Positions 1 through 7,885 are shown, numbered from the stretch's first letter. The stretch: DNA of 21,223 nucleotides from JBKEDH01 sp047975295 (GCA_047975295.1 JBKEDH010000128.1:1-21223), one strand, 5' to 3'. Made by a program: numbers and translations. The notes: generated from the sequence alone by a model not told the origin.

Positions 1-80
1 TTTATGGTTTTGGCCGAGAATTCTTTTGTTGCTTGAACAGCATAAACCTTGCTGTTTTGGTTTCCAAAGAAATGAATCAT
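1..80 (-). CDS. purL: Phosphoribosylformylglycinamidine synthase, N-terminus only (partial)
   Basis: The minus strand reads an ATG at 80 followed by 26 sense codons that run off the window edge. The peptide begins MIHFFGNQNSKVYAVQ and continues ATKEFSAKTIK. This matches my memory of the N-terminus of the large single-chain PurL (FGAM synthase) of Flavobacteriia, which uses glutamine and ATP in the fourth step of purine synthesis. Only about 2% of the usual protein of over 1200 residues is visible, so catalytic residues cannot be checked. The reading frame is open and the ATG follows an AT-rich leader. The gene is divergent from the acyltransferase gene. The identification rests on a short but characteristic N-terminus. 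Confidence 0.7.
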   Translation of the reverse strand, partial: MIHFFGNQNSKVYAVQATKEFSAKTI

Positions 81-215
81 CTGTATATATTATTGTTATA
101 ATGGTTTTTTTGAAAACGCAATAGTACGTTTTTTTATGTAAAGCATTTTGTTTTTTACCCAAAAGATATCCAGTATTAACCTAATATATTTGTTCTATTA
201 GCGTAGTGATTTTTG

Positions 216-223
216 TACTTTTG
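216..223 (+). promoter_or_regulatory. Candidate -7 promoter element
   Basis: The sequence TACTTTTG fits the Bacteroidota sigma -7 consensus TAnnTTTG. A second match, TATATTTG, lies at 185-192. No well-spaced TTTG -33 box is evident for either. Either could drive the acyltransferase gene and would leave a 5' leader of roughly 140-180 nt. This is a consensus match only. Confidence 0.3.
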
Positions 224-373
224 TCGGTCAATAAAAAAAGAAAAACAAGATGTAAAGCAAAGATTTGTTGGGATGAATTGAGATTTTGGAATGTGCATAC
301 ATGGAAATTTAACCTATCTTGCCGATTTTGAAAAAGTAATTAACCATATCACTTTTAAAATTTAAGTTAAATA

Positions 374-1501
374 ATGATAAAATCAAGTTCTGTTTTTACA
401 GATTCTAAAACCCATTTACCAATACTGGATGCATTAAGGGGTGTTGCAGCAATTGTGGTTGTTATGTTTCATGCTTTAGAAGTTTATTCGGGAGGCGATC
501 ATGTTAAGCAACTTATAAACCATGGTTATCTTGCTGTCGATTTCTTTTTTATGCTGTCGGGCTATGTCATGGCTCATGCCTATGATGACCGATGGCATAC
601 AATGACTATAAAAGACTTTTTTAAAAGGCGTATTATAAGGCTTCATCCCATGATAATTATGGGGATGACCATTGGGGCAATATGTTTCTATTTTGGAGCA
701 TCTTCCATGTTTCCTAAAATAGCAGATACCTCTATATGGCAATTACTTATCATCCTACTTATTGGATATACGTTAATTCCTGTACCACCTTCTATGGATA
801 TTAGGGGATGGAACGAAATGCATCCGTTAAATGGACCTACATGGTCTTTGTTTTTCGAATATATAGCCAATATTCTTCATGCTTTAGTATTAAGAAGATT
901 ATCTATAAATGTACTGGGTATTCTCACGTTTATTGCAGGAGCAGCTTTAATACACATGGCGGTAACAAGTCCTAATGGAGATATTATTGGAGGTTGGTCT
1001 TTAGAGCCCGAACAGTTAAGAATTGGTTTTACCCGACTTTTGTTCCCATATATGGCGGGAATGTTGCTAAGAAGAGCTGTTAAAATAGTAAAACTAAAAA
1101 GCACATTTTTATTATCAAGTCTATTATTAATAGTGGTACTGAGTATTCCCAGACTTGGAGGTTATGAAAATCTTTGGGTTAATGGATTGTACGATTCTTT
1201 AATCATAATTTTAATATTTCCTATTATTATTTATTTGGGAGCCGTTGGCGAGGTGAAAAGTGAGGCTTACAGAAGGATGTGTATGTTTTTGGGTGATATA
1301 TCTTATCCCATTTATATTATTCATTTTCCATTTATATATGCTTTCTACGCATGGGTTACAAATAACGAAATACCAATAGGAACAGGAACTTTTGTAGGGT
1401 TTGTTTTGCTTATTGTAATGGTTGTGGTGTCTTATTTTATGTTGAAATGGTATGACGAACCGGTAAGAAAATGGCTTGCCAAACGTTTTATGAAAAAATA
1501 G
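374..1501 (+). CDS. Acyltransferase-3 family integral membrane O-acyltransferase (OafA/YrhL-like)
   Basis: This 375-residue protein is an acyltransferase-3 family member that likely transfers an acyl group (often acetyl from acetyl-CoA) to a cell-surface glycan or other acceptor at the inner membrane. Visible signatures are LDALRGVAA at residues 18-26, the presumed catalytic His33 in MFHALE, FFFMLSGYVM at 57-66 and the basic FKRRIIRLHP at 83-92. About ten hydrophobic segments follow, ending in a short basic tail. The length is that of a single-domain member, with no SGNH domain. It stands alone, with divergent purL on its left and a convergent operon on its right, so the acceptor cannot be inferred from context. 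The ATG at 374 follows the AT-rich leader directly and puts the family motif close to the N-terminus. Confidence 0.88.
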   Translation: MIKSSSVFTDSKTHLPILDALRGVAAIVVVMFHALEVYSGGDHVKQLINHGYLAVDFFFMLSGYVMAHAYDDRWHTMTIKDFFKRRIIRLHPMIIMGMTIGAICFYFGASSMFPKIADTSIWQLLIILLIGYTLIPVPPSMDIRGWNEMHPLNGPTWSLFFEYIANILHALVLRRLSINVLGILTFIAGAALIHMAVTSPNGDIIGGWSLEPEQLRIGFTRLLFPYMAGMLLRRAVKIVKLKSTFLLSSLLLIVVLSIPRLGGYENLWVNGLYDSLIIILIFPIIIYLGAVGEVKSEAYRRMCMFLGDISYPIYIIHFPFIYAFYAWVTNNEIPIGTGTFVGFVLLIVMVVVSYFMLKWYDEPVRKWLAKRFMKK

Positions 1502-1609
1502 AATATAATCGTACAGGTTTGTTAGAAGTAGAAAAAACTCGTTTAAATCTTTTAGATTGAGGCGAAAATTATAGTTGAATTATTTTAAAATTAAATACGA
1601 TTTTTTCTG

Positions 1610-2254
1610 TTAAAAAGATTCTAAACGGAGTATCCCAAATGAAGATGGTGTATGGAAATTGGGTGTTTTGGTATTAGGGTTTACCCAAGTTATCCATTCC
1701 GGTTTAAATGTTCCGTTTTGTTGTTCGTGGTATTTGGCACGATAAATACCTGTTTCTATCTTATTTCCTTTTAATACGTTTAAAGTTTTTAAATAAAGCA
1801 AGTCTAAGGCGATTTCTACGGTAAAATAATCGGGCAATATATACGATTTAACTTTAATATTGGTTTTGGACCATATCCAGTTAAAATCGAACTGTTTATT
1901 GGGTTTTGCCATAAAATCCATAATGCGGGTAGAGGGGTCTATTTCCAAACAGTAATAGGGATTTAAAGAAGGGCTATTTCTAAAAAATAGCTCTACTCTG
2001 TCCGAATTATTTATACTGTCTAAAATAATTTCACTTTTATCGATGTGGATATTAGTGTCGAAAACCTTAAATTGGCAACATAGTGTTTTGTTATTGGTCA
2101 AAGCCCTAAATTCAATATTTTCTACGGTTTTATTAATGGGCCATGGCGATAAAAAATCGGTTAGTACATGGGCTTTATTCCAGATTTCAAGATTTCTTTG
2201 TCCGTTGGTGTTAAATAAGTGTTTTCCAATATTTTTTACGATATATTCTTTCAT
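1610..2254 (-). CDS. Carbohydrate-binding family 9-like protein, cytoplasmic
   Basis: This 214-residue protein resembles the CBM9-like (DOMON-related beta-sandwich) proteins common in Bacteroidota. Diagnostic stretches are the early WNKA (about residues 25-28), SDRVELFFR near residue 85, YYCLEIDP near residue 100, the FTVEIALDLLYL strand at about 144-155, and the terminal TPSSFGILRLE. In the family these aromatic-rich strands bind reducing-end or other sugar units. There is no signal peptide or lipobox, so it appears to stay in the cytoplasm, unlike most CBM9 modules, which are attached to secreted enzymes. It is the last gene of the amino-sugar cluster, about 190 nt after nagB and behind a hairpin, so it may be partly uncoupled. 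It may bind an amino sugar or a derivative. No catalytic motif is visible. Confidence 0.72.
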   Translation of the reverse strand: MKEYIVKNIGKHLFNTNGQRNLEIWNKAHVLTDFLSPWPINKTVENIEFRALTNNKTLCCQFKVFDTNIHIDKSEIILDSINNSDRVELFFRNSPSLNPYYCLEIDPSTRIMDFMAKPNKQFDFNWIWSKTNIKVKSYILPDYFTVEIALDLLYLKTLNVLKGNKIETGIYRAKYHEQQNGTFKPEWITWVNPNTKTPNFHTPSSFGILRLESF

Positions 2255-2292
2255 CCATTCAAATCTTAAAATCTACAGAACAGCATAAAAAA

Positions 2293-2338
2293 GGGTTACC
2301 CGCATGCAAAACATTATGAAAAAGCAATTGAGTAACCC
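2293..2338. repeat. Weak inverted repeat in the nagB-CBM9 spacer
   Basis: GGGTTAC (2293-2299) is complementary to GTAACCC (2332-2338), giving a 7-bp stem with a 32-nt loop. A smaller hairpin, CCCGC-TAA-GCGGG, sits at 2366-2378 in the same spacer. Both would lie in the leader of the CBM9-like gene. They could be mRNA-processing or stability structures. No function can be assigned. Confidence 0.3.
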
Positions 2339-2400
2339 CAAAAAATAAAAAATAACTAATTCTTTCCCGCTAAGCGGGTTATATAAACCTTTAAGGGTTC

Positions 2401-2408
2401 CAAAGTTA
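2401..2408 (-). promoter_or_regulatory. Candidate -7 promoter element for the CBM9-like gene
   Basis: On the minus strand this reads TAACTTTG, a match to TAnnTTTG, placed about 150 bases upstream of the ATG of the CBM9-like gene and just after the hairpin that follows nagB. A clear -33 TTTG is missing. If used, it would make the CBM9-like gene independently transcribed. Confidence 0.25.
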
Positions 2409-2412
2409 AAGT

Positions 2413-2435
2413 ACCTTATTTCTCTTTAATAAGGT
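2413..2435. terminator. Hairpin directly after nagB (possible terminator or attenuator)
   Basis: ACCTTATT (2413-2420) and AATAAGGT (2428-2435) form a perfect 8-bp stem with a 7-nt loop, starting 9 bases after the nagB stop codon. In the minus direction the stem is followed by ACTTTAACTTT rather than a clean U-run, so termination may be partial. This fits attenuation between nagB and the CBM9-like gene. Confidence 0.5.
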
Positions 2436-2443
2436 GTTTGTTT

Positions 2444-4372
2444 TTAGTACTTCCAGCGTACAAAAGCCTCCATGGCTGCGTAATGCGACATTCCTAATTG
2501 GTCGTACAGCTCGGCTGTTTCCTTGTTTCTGTCTTCGGCACGTTGCCAAAATTCCCTACTATCGGCACCTTGGAATACCACACCGTCTTTTTGCGATTGG
2601 TGTTTAAAAATTCCATGGCGTTTTTCCAATACTTGATCGGGACTCATAGGTACGGCCATTTCAATTTCGTCAATCCCCCATTCCTGCCAAGCACCACGGT
2701 AGAGCCACAGCCAGCAATCGTCCATAAACTTTTTGGGTTTTAGGTTTTTTACTGCAGCAAAAACAGCATCTAAACACACTTTGTGCGTTCCGTGAGGATC
2801 GGCCAAATCACCGGCAGCATAAATTTGATGGGGTTTTATTTTTTCTATCAAATCCATGGTGATTTTAATATCTTCGTCTCCCAAAGGCTTTTTATCTATG
2901 GTTCCGGTTTCGTAAAAAGGCATTTCCATGAAGTGAATTTGGCTATCGGGTAAACCTATAAAGTGGCAGGTAGCGCGTGCTTCTCCTTTTCTTATCAAGC
3001 CTTTTATATAGCGAACTTCCGGTATGTCGATTTCACTAGATTTTTTGTTTTTAAGGAACTTTTCGGCTTTTTTATATATGTTAAGGGCTTCCTTACTTTC
3101 AATACCGAATTTATCATTGTAATCGCGAACAAAACTTGCAAAACGAAGAGCTTCATCGTCGGCAACTGCAATATTTCCAGATGTTTGATAGCCTACATGT
3201 ACTTCGTGGCCTTGTTCGTGAAGGCGTTTAAAAGTGCCGCCCATACTGATAATGTCGTCATCTGGATGTGGACTAAAAATAATAACCCGTTTTTTTGTCG
3301 GTTCGGCACGTTCCGGACGATTGGTATCATCGGCATTTGGTTTACCTCCAGGCCAACCGGTTATGGTATGTTGTATATCGTTGAATATCTTGATATTAAT
3401 ATCGTATGCAGGTCCCGAATCGGTTAACAGGTCGCTCATACCGTTCTCGATATAATCGGCATCGGTTAGCATTAAAATGGGTTTTTTAACGTGAAAGGCT
3501 AAATTTAAAACCGCTTTACGGATAAGTTTGTCCGTCCAAACAATTTTTTCGACCAGCCAAGGGCTATTTATTCTTGTTAATTGCGATGCCGCTGCCTGAT
3601 CTAGAATAAATGATGCGTTATTGTGTTCTTGTAAATACGATGCTGGCACGTTGCTTGTTACTACACCTTCTACAGATTCCCTAACAATGGCAGCTTTTCT
3701 CTCGCCCCATGCCAATAGAATAACCCTTTTGGCTTCCATTATTTTTTTAACACCTAAAGTAATGGCCGTTCTTGGAGTATTAGGCAAACCTCCAAAATCG
3801 CCACTGGCAGCAACTCTTGTTATATGGTCTAAAGCAACCAATCTTGTTTTTGAGTTTTGTAACGAACCAGATTCGTTAAAACCAATGTGCCCGTTGCCAC
3901 CAATGCCCAAAACTTGTAAATCGATACCGCCTAAAGCTTGTATTTTAGCCTCGTACTGGCGACAATAATCGGCAATATCTTCTTTAGAAAGTGTGCCATC
4001 TGGAATATGGCAATTTTCGGGTAATATATCCACTTGATTAAACAGTAATTCTTTCATAAAGCGTACATAACTGTTTACCGAATCGGGTTCCATGGGATAA
4101 TATTCGTCCAAATTAAACGACACCACATTTTTAAAGCTTAAACCTTCTTCTTTGTGCAGGCGTACCAACTCGGCATAAAGTCCTTTTGGAGAAGAGCCTG
4201 TTGCCAAACCTAAAATACAGGGCTGTTTCTGTGCTTGTTTTACCCTGATTAAATCGGCTATTTCTTTGGCAACAGCCTTCGATGCCACCATAGAGTCTTC
4301 GAAAACTATGGTTCCCACATTTTCAAAACGTTTTTCAAAACCGGTGGCTTTATCAATATTACTCTTTAACAT
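2444..4372 (-). CDS. nagB: Glucosamine-6-phosphate deaminase fused to a PIG-L/LmbE-type deacetylase domain
   Basis: This 642-residue two-domain protein has a NagB-type sugar isomerase/deaminase at about residues 15-280, expected to turn glucosamine-6-phosphate into fructose-6-phosphate plus ammonia. The active-site features are present: GLATGSSPKGLY at 55-66, NLDEYY at 87-92 (Asp89) and GIGGNGHIGFNESG at 156-169 (His162, Glu167). Position 160 is Asn, as in the short monomeric NagBs. The second half, about residues 360-640, is a PIG-L/LmbE zinc deacetylase domain with SPHPDDD at 367-373 and ADPHGTH at 524-530, both metal motifs complete. The classical ~240-270-residue NagB lacks this domain. 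The fusion is common in Bacteroidota. No nagA lies nearby, so the C-terminal domain may remove the N-acetyl group (inference). The gene is 88 nt downstream of the transporter gene in the same operon. Confidence 0.9.
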   Translation of the reverse strand: MLKSNIDKATGFEKRFENVGTIVFEDSMVASKAVAKEIADLIRVKQAQKQPCILGLATGSSPKGLYAELVRLHKEEGLSFKNVVSFNLDEYYPMEPDSVNSYVRFMKELLFNQVDILPENCHIPDGTLSKEDIADYCRQYEAKIQALGGIDLQVLGIGGNGHIGFNESGSLQNSKTRLVALDHITRVAASGDFGGLPNTPRTAITLGVKKIMEAKRVILLAWGERKAAIVRESVEGVVTSNVPASYLQEHNNASFILDQAAASQLTRINSPWLVEKIVWTDKLIRKAVLNLAFHVKKPILMLTDADYIENGMSDLLTDSGPAYDINIKIFNDIQHTITGWPGGKPNADDTNRPERAEPTKKRVIIFSPHPDDDIISMGGTFKRLHEQGHEVHVGYQTSGNIAVADDEALRFASFVRDYNDKFGIESKEALNIYKKAEKFLKNKKSSEIDIPEVRYIKGLIRKGEARATCHFIGLPDSQIHFMEMPFYETGTIDKKPLGDEDIKITMDLIEKIKPHQIYAAGDLADPHGTHKVCLDAVFAAVKNLKPKKFMDDCWLWLYRGAWQEWGIDEIEMAVPMSPDQVLEKRHGIFKHQSQKDGVVFQGADSREFWQRAEDRNKETAELYDQLGMSHYAAMEAFVRWKY

Positions 4373-4405
4373 TATATGTTTTTTAAGGGTTTTTGGTTTA
4401 AAATT

Positions 4406-4430
4406 TTAAGATTAAAAAATTAAATCTTAA
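4406..4430. repeat. AT-rich hairpin between transporter gene and nagB
   Basis: TTAAGATT (4406-4413) pairs with AATCTTAA (4423-4430), an 8-bp stem with a 9-nt loop in the 88-nt spacer. On the minus strand it is followed by AATTTT. It could modulate transcript levels between the transporter and nagB, but the stem is too AT-rich to call a terminator. Confidence 0.25.
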
Positions 4431-4460
4431 TACTATTCATTTTCTGCTTTTTACTTTTCG

Positions 4461-5780
4461 TTATTTACTTTTTCCCCAACTTTTATATTTATGACCCCAG
4501 ATGGCGAAGAATAAGATAAAAGTGTAACAAGGTATTAATATCCAATAGCTTGCTGTTGATGCTGTTGTTAGTGCTTGGGCAGATTCAACACCTGTTGAAA
4601 TTAATTCTTCTTTACCAGTATCTACCAACCTGCCGTACAAAGGAGGGATAATCGCTCCGCCCGAAATGGCCATGATCAATAATGCCGAGGCTGTTTTGGT
4701 AAATTTTCCTAAGCCATCTAAAGTTAAAGGCCAAACAGCAGGCCAAACTAAGGCGTTGGCAATACCTAGTGCAGCTACGAACAATACCGATGTAAAACCT
4801 GTGGTATTTAAAATGCAAATACTGAATATGATGCCCAAAACAGCACTTATCTTTAAGGCGGTTCCCTGTTTTAGGTACTTGGGGATTAATATAACACCCA
4901 AAGCATATGTAGCTACCATAGCAAATAGGGTATAAGTAGTGAAATATTTGGCTTCTTCGCCTGTAAAACCTAAAGAAATCCCATAGGATATAATGGTGTC
5001 GCCAGCTATTACTTCTGCTCCTACATATACAAATAAGGTTAAAACGCCCAACCATAAATGTGGAAACTGGAAAATACTTGTTTTGGTAGTTGTTCCCGAT
5101 ACTGTATCGTCACTTTCAGTTGCTTCAACGTGAGGTAAAGGGGCTTTTCTTATCAAAATGCCTAATAAAACCAATACGCCGGCCATGACCAAATAAGGTG
5201 TTACAACACTATCGGCCATTTGATTTAACAAAGTTATTTTTTCATCGTTGGAAACAGTTGTAAGTTGTTCTTTTACTTCATCTATGCCCGATAGTAAAAT
5301 AGCTCCAAAAATTAGAGATCCCAAAGCTCCTGCCGTTTTATTGGCAATACCCATAATGGCAATACGTTTGGCACCACTTTCAATAGGTCCTAAAATGGTA
5401 ATGTACGGATTAGATGCCGTTTGCAATAATGTCATTCCGGCACCTTGGATAAAGATACCTGTTAAAAACATCCAATAGGTTCTTGCTTCGGCAGCAGGTA
5501 TAAAAACTAATGCACCAATGGCCATGAGAAACAGGCCTAACGACATTCCTTTTCTATAACCTATTTTGTTTAGTATATATGAAGCGGGCAAGGCCATTAC
5601 CACAAACGAGATATACGATGCCGATGCGACCAGATAGGATTGGGCATCGGTAAGTTCGTTAATGGTTTTCATAAAGGGGATTAAAGCACCGTTAATCCAT
5701 GTAACAAAGCCAAAAATAAAGAAAAGTCCGGCTATTATGGCTATTGCCGTAATATTGTTGTTTTTTGGTGTATTGGACAT
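4461..5780 (-). CDS. nagP: MFS sugar:H+ symporter, FucP/GluP/NagP family
   Basis: This 439-residue, 12-helix inner-membrane transporter belongs to the FucP-type major facilitator family. Family signs are the opening FFIFGFVTWINGALIPF segment at about 16-32, LTDAQSYLVASASYISF near residues 43-59, NKIGYRKGMSLGL in the helix 2-3 loop, and the TASNPYITILGP stretch of helix 4. The C-terminal half has SGGAIIPPLYGRL. Linkage to a NagB fusion and a HexNAc-type kinase points to N-acetylglucosamine or a related amino sugar as substrate, as for NagP of Bacteroidota and Shewanella. That substrate is inferred from context. It sits 26 nt after the kinase gene and is probably co-transcribed. The gene symbol is provisional. 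Confidence 0.85.
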   Translation of the reverse strand: MSNTPKNNNITAIAIIAGLFFIFGFVTWINGALIPFMKTINELTDAQSYLVASASYISFVVMALPASYILNKIGYRKGMSLGLFLMAIGALVFIPAAEARTYWMFLTGIFIQGAGMTLLQTASNPYITILGPIESGAKRIAIMGIANKTAGALGSLIFGAILLSGIDEVKEQLTTVSNDEKITLLNQMADSVVTPYLVMAGVLVLLGILIRKAPLPHVEATESDDTVSGTTTKTSIFQFPHLWLGVLTLFVYVGAEVIAGDTIISYGISLGFTGEEAKYFTTYTLFAMVATYALGVILIPKYLKQGTALKISAVLGIIFSICILNTTGFTSVLFVAALGIANALVWPAVWPLTLDGLGKFTKTASALLIMAISGGAIIPPLYGRLVDTGKEELISTGVESAQALTTASTASYWILIPCYTFILFFAIWGHKYKSWGKSK

Positions 5781-5806
5781 ATTGTTTTAGTTTAGTTAGT
5801 TATTTT

Positions 5807-6886
5807 TTAATCTATTTTTATTTCATTATAATGTTCGGTTAAACTCTGCAGTAATTTAAACTGGTTTTTGGCACGGTTTAGATTATGTTCGGGATATTTT
5901 GTTTTATAATAGGTGTCGTTATTTAAAAAGTCGGTAAGGAAACGTAGCCCGATTATAAAAATCATAGTTTTCGCTCCAAGCGGAAGGTGCTCCTTCTCTA
6001 AAGGCGATAAAGACGATTTCATGGATTTAAGAAAGCCTTTTGTGTAGGCCTTGTAATACTTTACGTTAAACCCGACCAAATCCAGATTGGTTTCATCTTC
6101 GGCAGCAGTATTGCAAATGGTTCTTATAGCATCGCCAAAATCATAATGTACAATGCCCGGCATAACCGTATCGGTATCGATAAGGCAAAGGCCTTTTTCT
6201 TTTTTGTTAAAAAGAGCGTTCGATATTTTGGTGTCGTTATGGGTAACGCGCAGTTTTATTTTTCCGGAAGCTTTAAGGTTCTGTAAAATATGCATTTCGT
6301 CCCTTAACGTTCCTGCCAATACTATTTGTTCTTTTGCAAGTTGTTTTCTTTCTTCGGAAGCACTTTTTAGAGCCTCATCGAACTCACTGTAACGAAACGA
6401 CATGTTGTGGAAATTGGGGATTACTTCATGCAATTTGGTAGCGTCGAAATCGTCGGTAATAGTTAAAAATTTGCCCAAAAGTTTTCCACCTTGATATGCA
6501 ACTGCTTTACTAGTTACGGTTTCGTGTGTTATGCTTTTATTTATAAAATAGGATAAATTCCAAAAGTTCTCACCATCTTTAACATAATAAACAGAGTTGT
6601 TTTTGGCTTTTACAAAAGACAGAACACGACGTTTTAATTTTTTTTCGGAAAGATTGTCCTTTAATTTCTCTTGAATATGTAAGCTAACTGCTACTTTGTT
6701 TTCGATAAGTGCCGGAACATTTTTAAAAACGTTATGGTTTATTTGCTGTAAGACAAAATAGGGCTTATGGGATGTTTTAATTAAATAGGTGTCGTTAATA
6801 TGACCGGAAGCTAATTCTTTACAAGATTTGAATTCGCTGTTATGTTGAAATTGATCGAAAATATATTTTAGTTTTTCGTCTGTCAT
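5807..6886 (-). CDS. Phosphotransferase (APH-fold) resembling N-acetylhexosamine 1-kinase NahK
   Basis: This protein has a protein-kinase-like/APH fold. Near residues 214-225 it has RVTHNDTKISNAL, with catalytic Asp218 in the HND motif. Next comes CLIDTDTVMPGIVHYDFGDAIRT, in which Asp239 of DTDTVMPG is the expected metal ligand, then NTAAEDE. The DTVMPG-YDFGD-AAEDE string is the signature I recall for NahK, which phosphorylates GlcNAc/GalNAc at C1 with ATP. AmgK-type sugar kinases are more distant alternatives. I chose the ATG at 6886 over an upstream TTG (6895) because it overlaps the preceding stop codon as TAATG, indicating translational coupling. This gives 359 residues, the same length I recall for Bifidobacterium NahK. 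Its product would feed the nucleotidyltransferase encoded just upstream. Confidence 0.82.
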   Translation of the reverse strand: MTDEKLKYIFDQFQHNSEFKSCKELASGHINDTYLIKTSHKPYFVLQQINHNVFKNVPALIENKVAVSLHIQEKLKDNLSEKKLKRRVLSFVKAKNNSVYYVKDGENFWNLSYFINKSITHETVTSKAVAYQGGKLLGKFLTITDDFDATKLHEVIPNFHNMSFRYSEFDEALKSASEERKQLAKEQIVLAGTLRDEMHILQNLKASGKIKLRVTHNDTKISNALFNKKEKGLCLIDTDTVMPGIVHYDFGDAIRTICNTAAEDETNLDLVGFNVKYYKAYTKGFLKSMKSSLSPLEKEHLPLGAKTMIFIIGLRFLTDFLNNDTYYKTKYPEHNLNRAKNQFKLLQSLTEHYNEIKID

Positions 6887-7791
6887 TATTCCCAAAGTTT
6901 AGTTGGATAAACATGTTTTTGTTTTAATTCCCTAATGGCATTTTCTACCACTTCTTTATCATCTTTGTAAGTTACTCCAAACCATTTGGCGCTCGACGTA
7001 AGTACTTTTACATTGGCTTTTTCCGAACTTAAAATTTCGTTGACTACGGTTGGAATATAAAATTCGGCTTTGGGGTTGTTTTTGTTTTGTTCTAGAAAAT
7101 TCAAGAATAATTCCTGCCCAAATTCAAAACACTTTGGGGTAAATCCCCAAAAATTCATGGAGACAATCGTGTTTTCGTTTATAGGGGTTAATTTACCGTT
7201 ATCGTCTTGGTACATTAACCGTTCGTTAATTTTTTCAATATGTGTGCGCTCGGTAACATTGGTTAGGTAGCCATTTTGGTTTACTTGGCATTCGCCACGG
7301 GAAACATATCCGTGGTCGGATAGTGTGTTTTTTAGCAAATAAGCTATGGAACTAAAATGATATGTTTCTTTATCGGTTTTAGAAAGGTAATCGGCCATGG
7401 TCTTAAATGCCTCGGCACCATAAAAATCATCAGCATTTATAATGGCAAAGTTTTCTTTTACCACATTTGCAGCCATTAAAAGTGCATGTCCCGTACCCCA
7501 AGGTTTTGTTCTTTCGGGGTTTATGTAAGCTTCGGGAACACTGTCCAGTTCTTGAAATACATAAGCAACTTCGGCTTTACCTTCTAATTTTTTGTTAAAG
7601 ATTTCTTTGAATTCCTTTTCAAAACTCTTTCGAATAATAAATACAAACTTCCCAAAACCGGCTTTAAGAGCATCGTGTAACGAAAAATCTATAATAGTGT
7701 CGCCTTCGGGCGTAAATACGTCCAATTGTTTTAATCCGCCATATCGGCTTCCCATTCCCGCTGCCAAAAATACCAATGTTGGTTTGCTCAT
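6886..7791 (-). CDS. Sugar-1-phosphate nucleotidyltransferase (NTP_transferase family)
   Basis: This 301-residue GT-A fold nucleotidyltransferase has the N-terminal nucleotide-binding signature FLAAGMGSRYGGLKQ at 8-22 (GxGxRxxxxxK type). It also has WGTGHALLMA at 98-107 and the metal-binding INADDFYG at 118-125. Family members join a sugar-1-phosphate to NTP, releasing pyrophosphate. As the first gene of the operon, coupled by TAATG to the NahK-like kinase, it probably makes an NDP-HexNAc (likely UDP-GlcNAc or UDP-GalNAc) from the kinase product. The nucleotide and sugar cannot be read from sequence. It is distinct from bifunctional GlmU, because no left-handed beta-helix acetyltransferase repeats follow. 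A MurU-like role in wall recycling is an alternative. Confidence 0.82.
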   Translation of the reverse strand: MSKPTLVFLAAGMGSRYGGLKQLDVFTPEGDTIIDFSLHDALKAGFGKFVFIIRKSFEKEFKEIFNKKLEGKAEVAYVFQELDSVPEAYINPERTKPWGTGHALLMAANVVKENFAIINADDFYGAEAFKTMADYLSKTDKETYHFSSIAYLLKNTLSDHGYVSRGECQVNQNGYLTNVTERTHIEKINERLMYQDDNGKLTPINENTIVSMNFWGFTPKCFEFGQELFLNFLEQNKNNPKAEFYIPTVVNEILSSEKANVKVLTSSAKWFGVTYKDDKEVVENAIRELKQKHVYPTKLWE

Positions 7792-7841
7792 TCTATTCGT
7801 TTTAAAATTTCATGAAGAAAACACCTGCTAAGTTACTTTTT

Positions 7842-7849
7842 CAAATATA
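7842..7849 (-). promoter_or_regulatory. Candidate -7 promoter element of the amino-sugar operon
   Basis: On the minus strand this reads TATATTTG, an exact TAnnTTTG match 51 bases upstream of the ATG of the first operon gene, so the transcript would start about 45 nt before the start codon. No obvious -33 TTTG is present, which would suit a promoter that needs an activator. Confidence 0.5.
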
Positions 7850-7877
7850 GAAAAGTGTAAACTATAATGATTTAAAC

Positions 7878-7885
7878 TACTTTTG
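7878..7885 (+). promoter_or_regulatory. Plus-strand TAnnTTTG match divergent from the operon promoter
   Basis: TACTTTTG matches the -7 consensus on the plus strand, back-to-back with the operon promoter and upstream of the 16-bp palindrome. No gene follows for over 600 bases, so this may be fortuitous or may drive a small RNA. Confidence 0.2.

Noticed and set aside
2963..3427. 154-codon plus-strand open frame
   Set aside because: Antisense to the well-supported nagB fusion gene; no recognisable domain.
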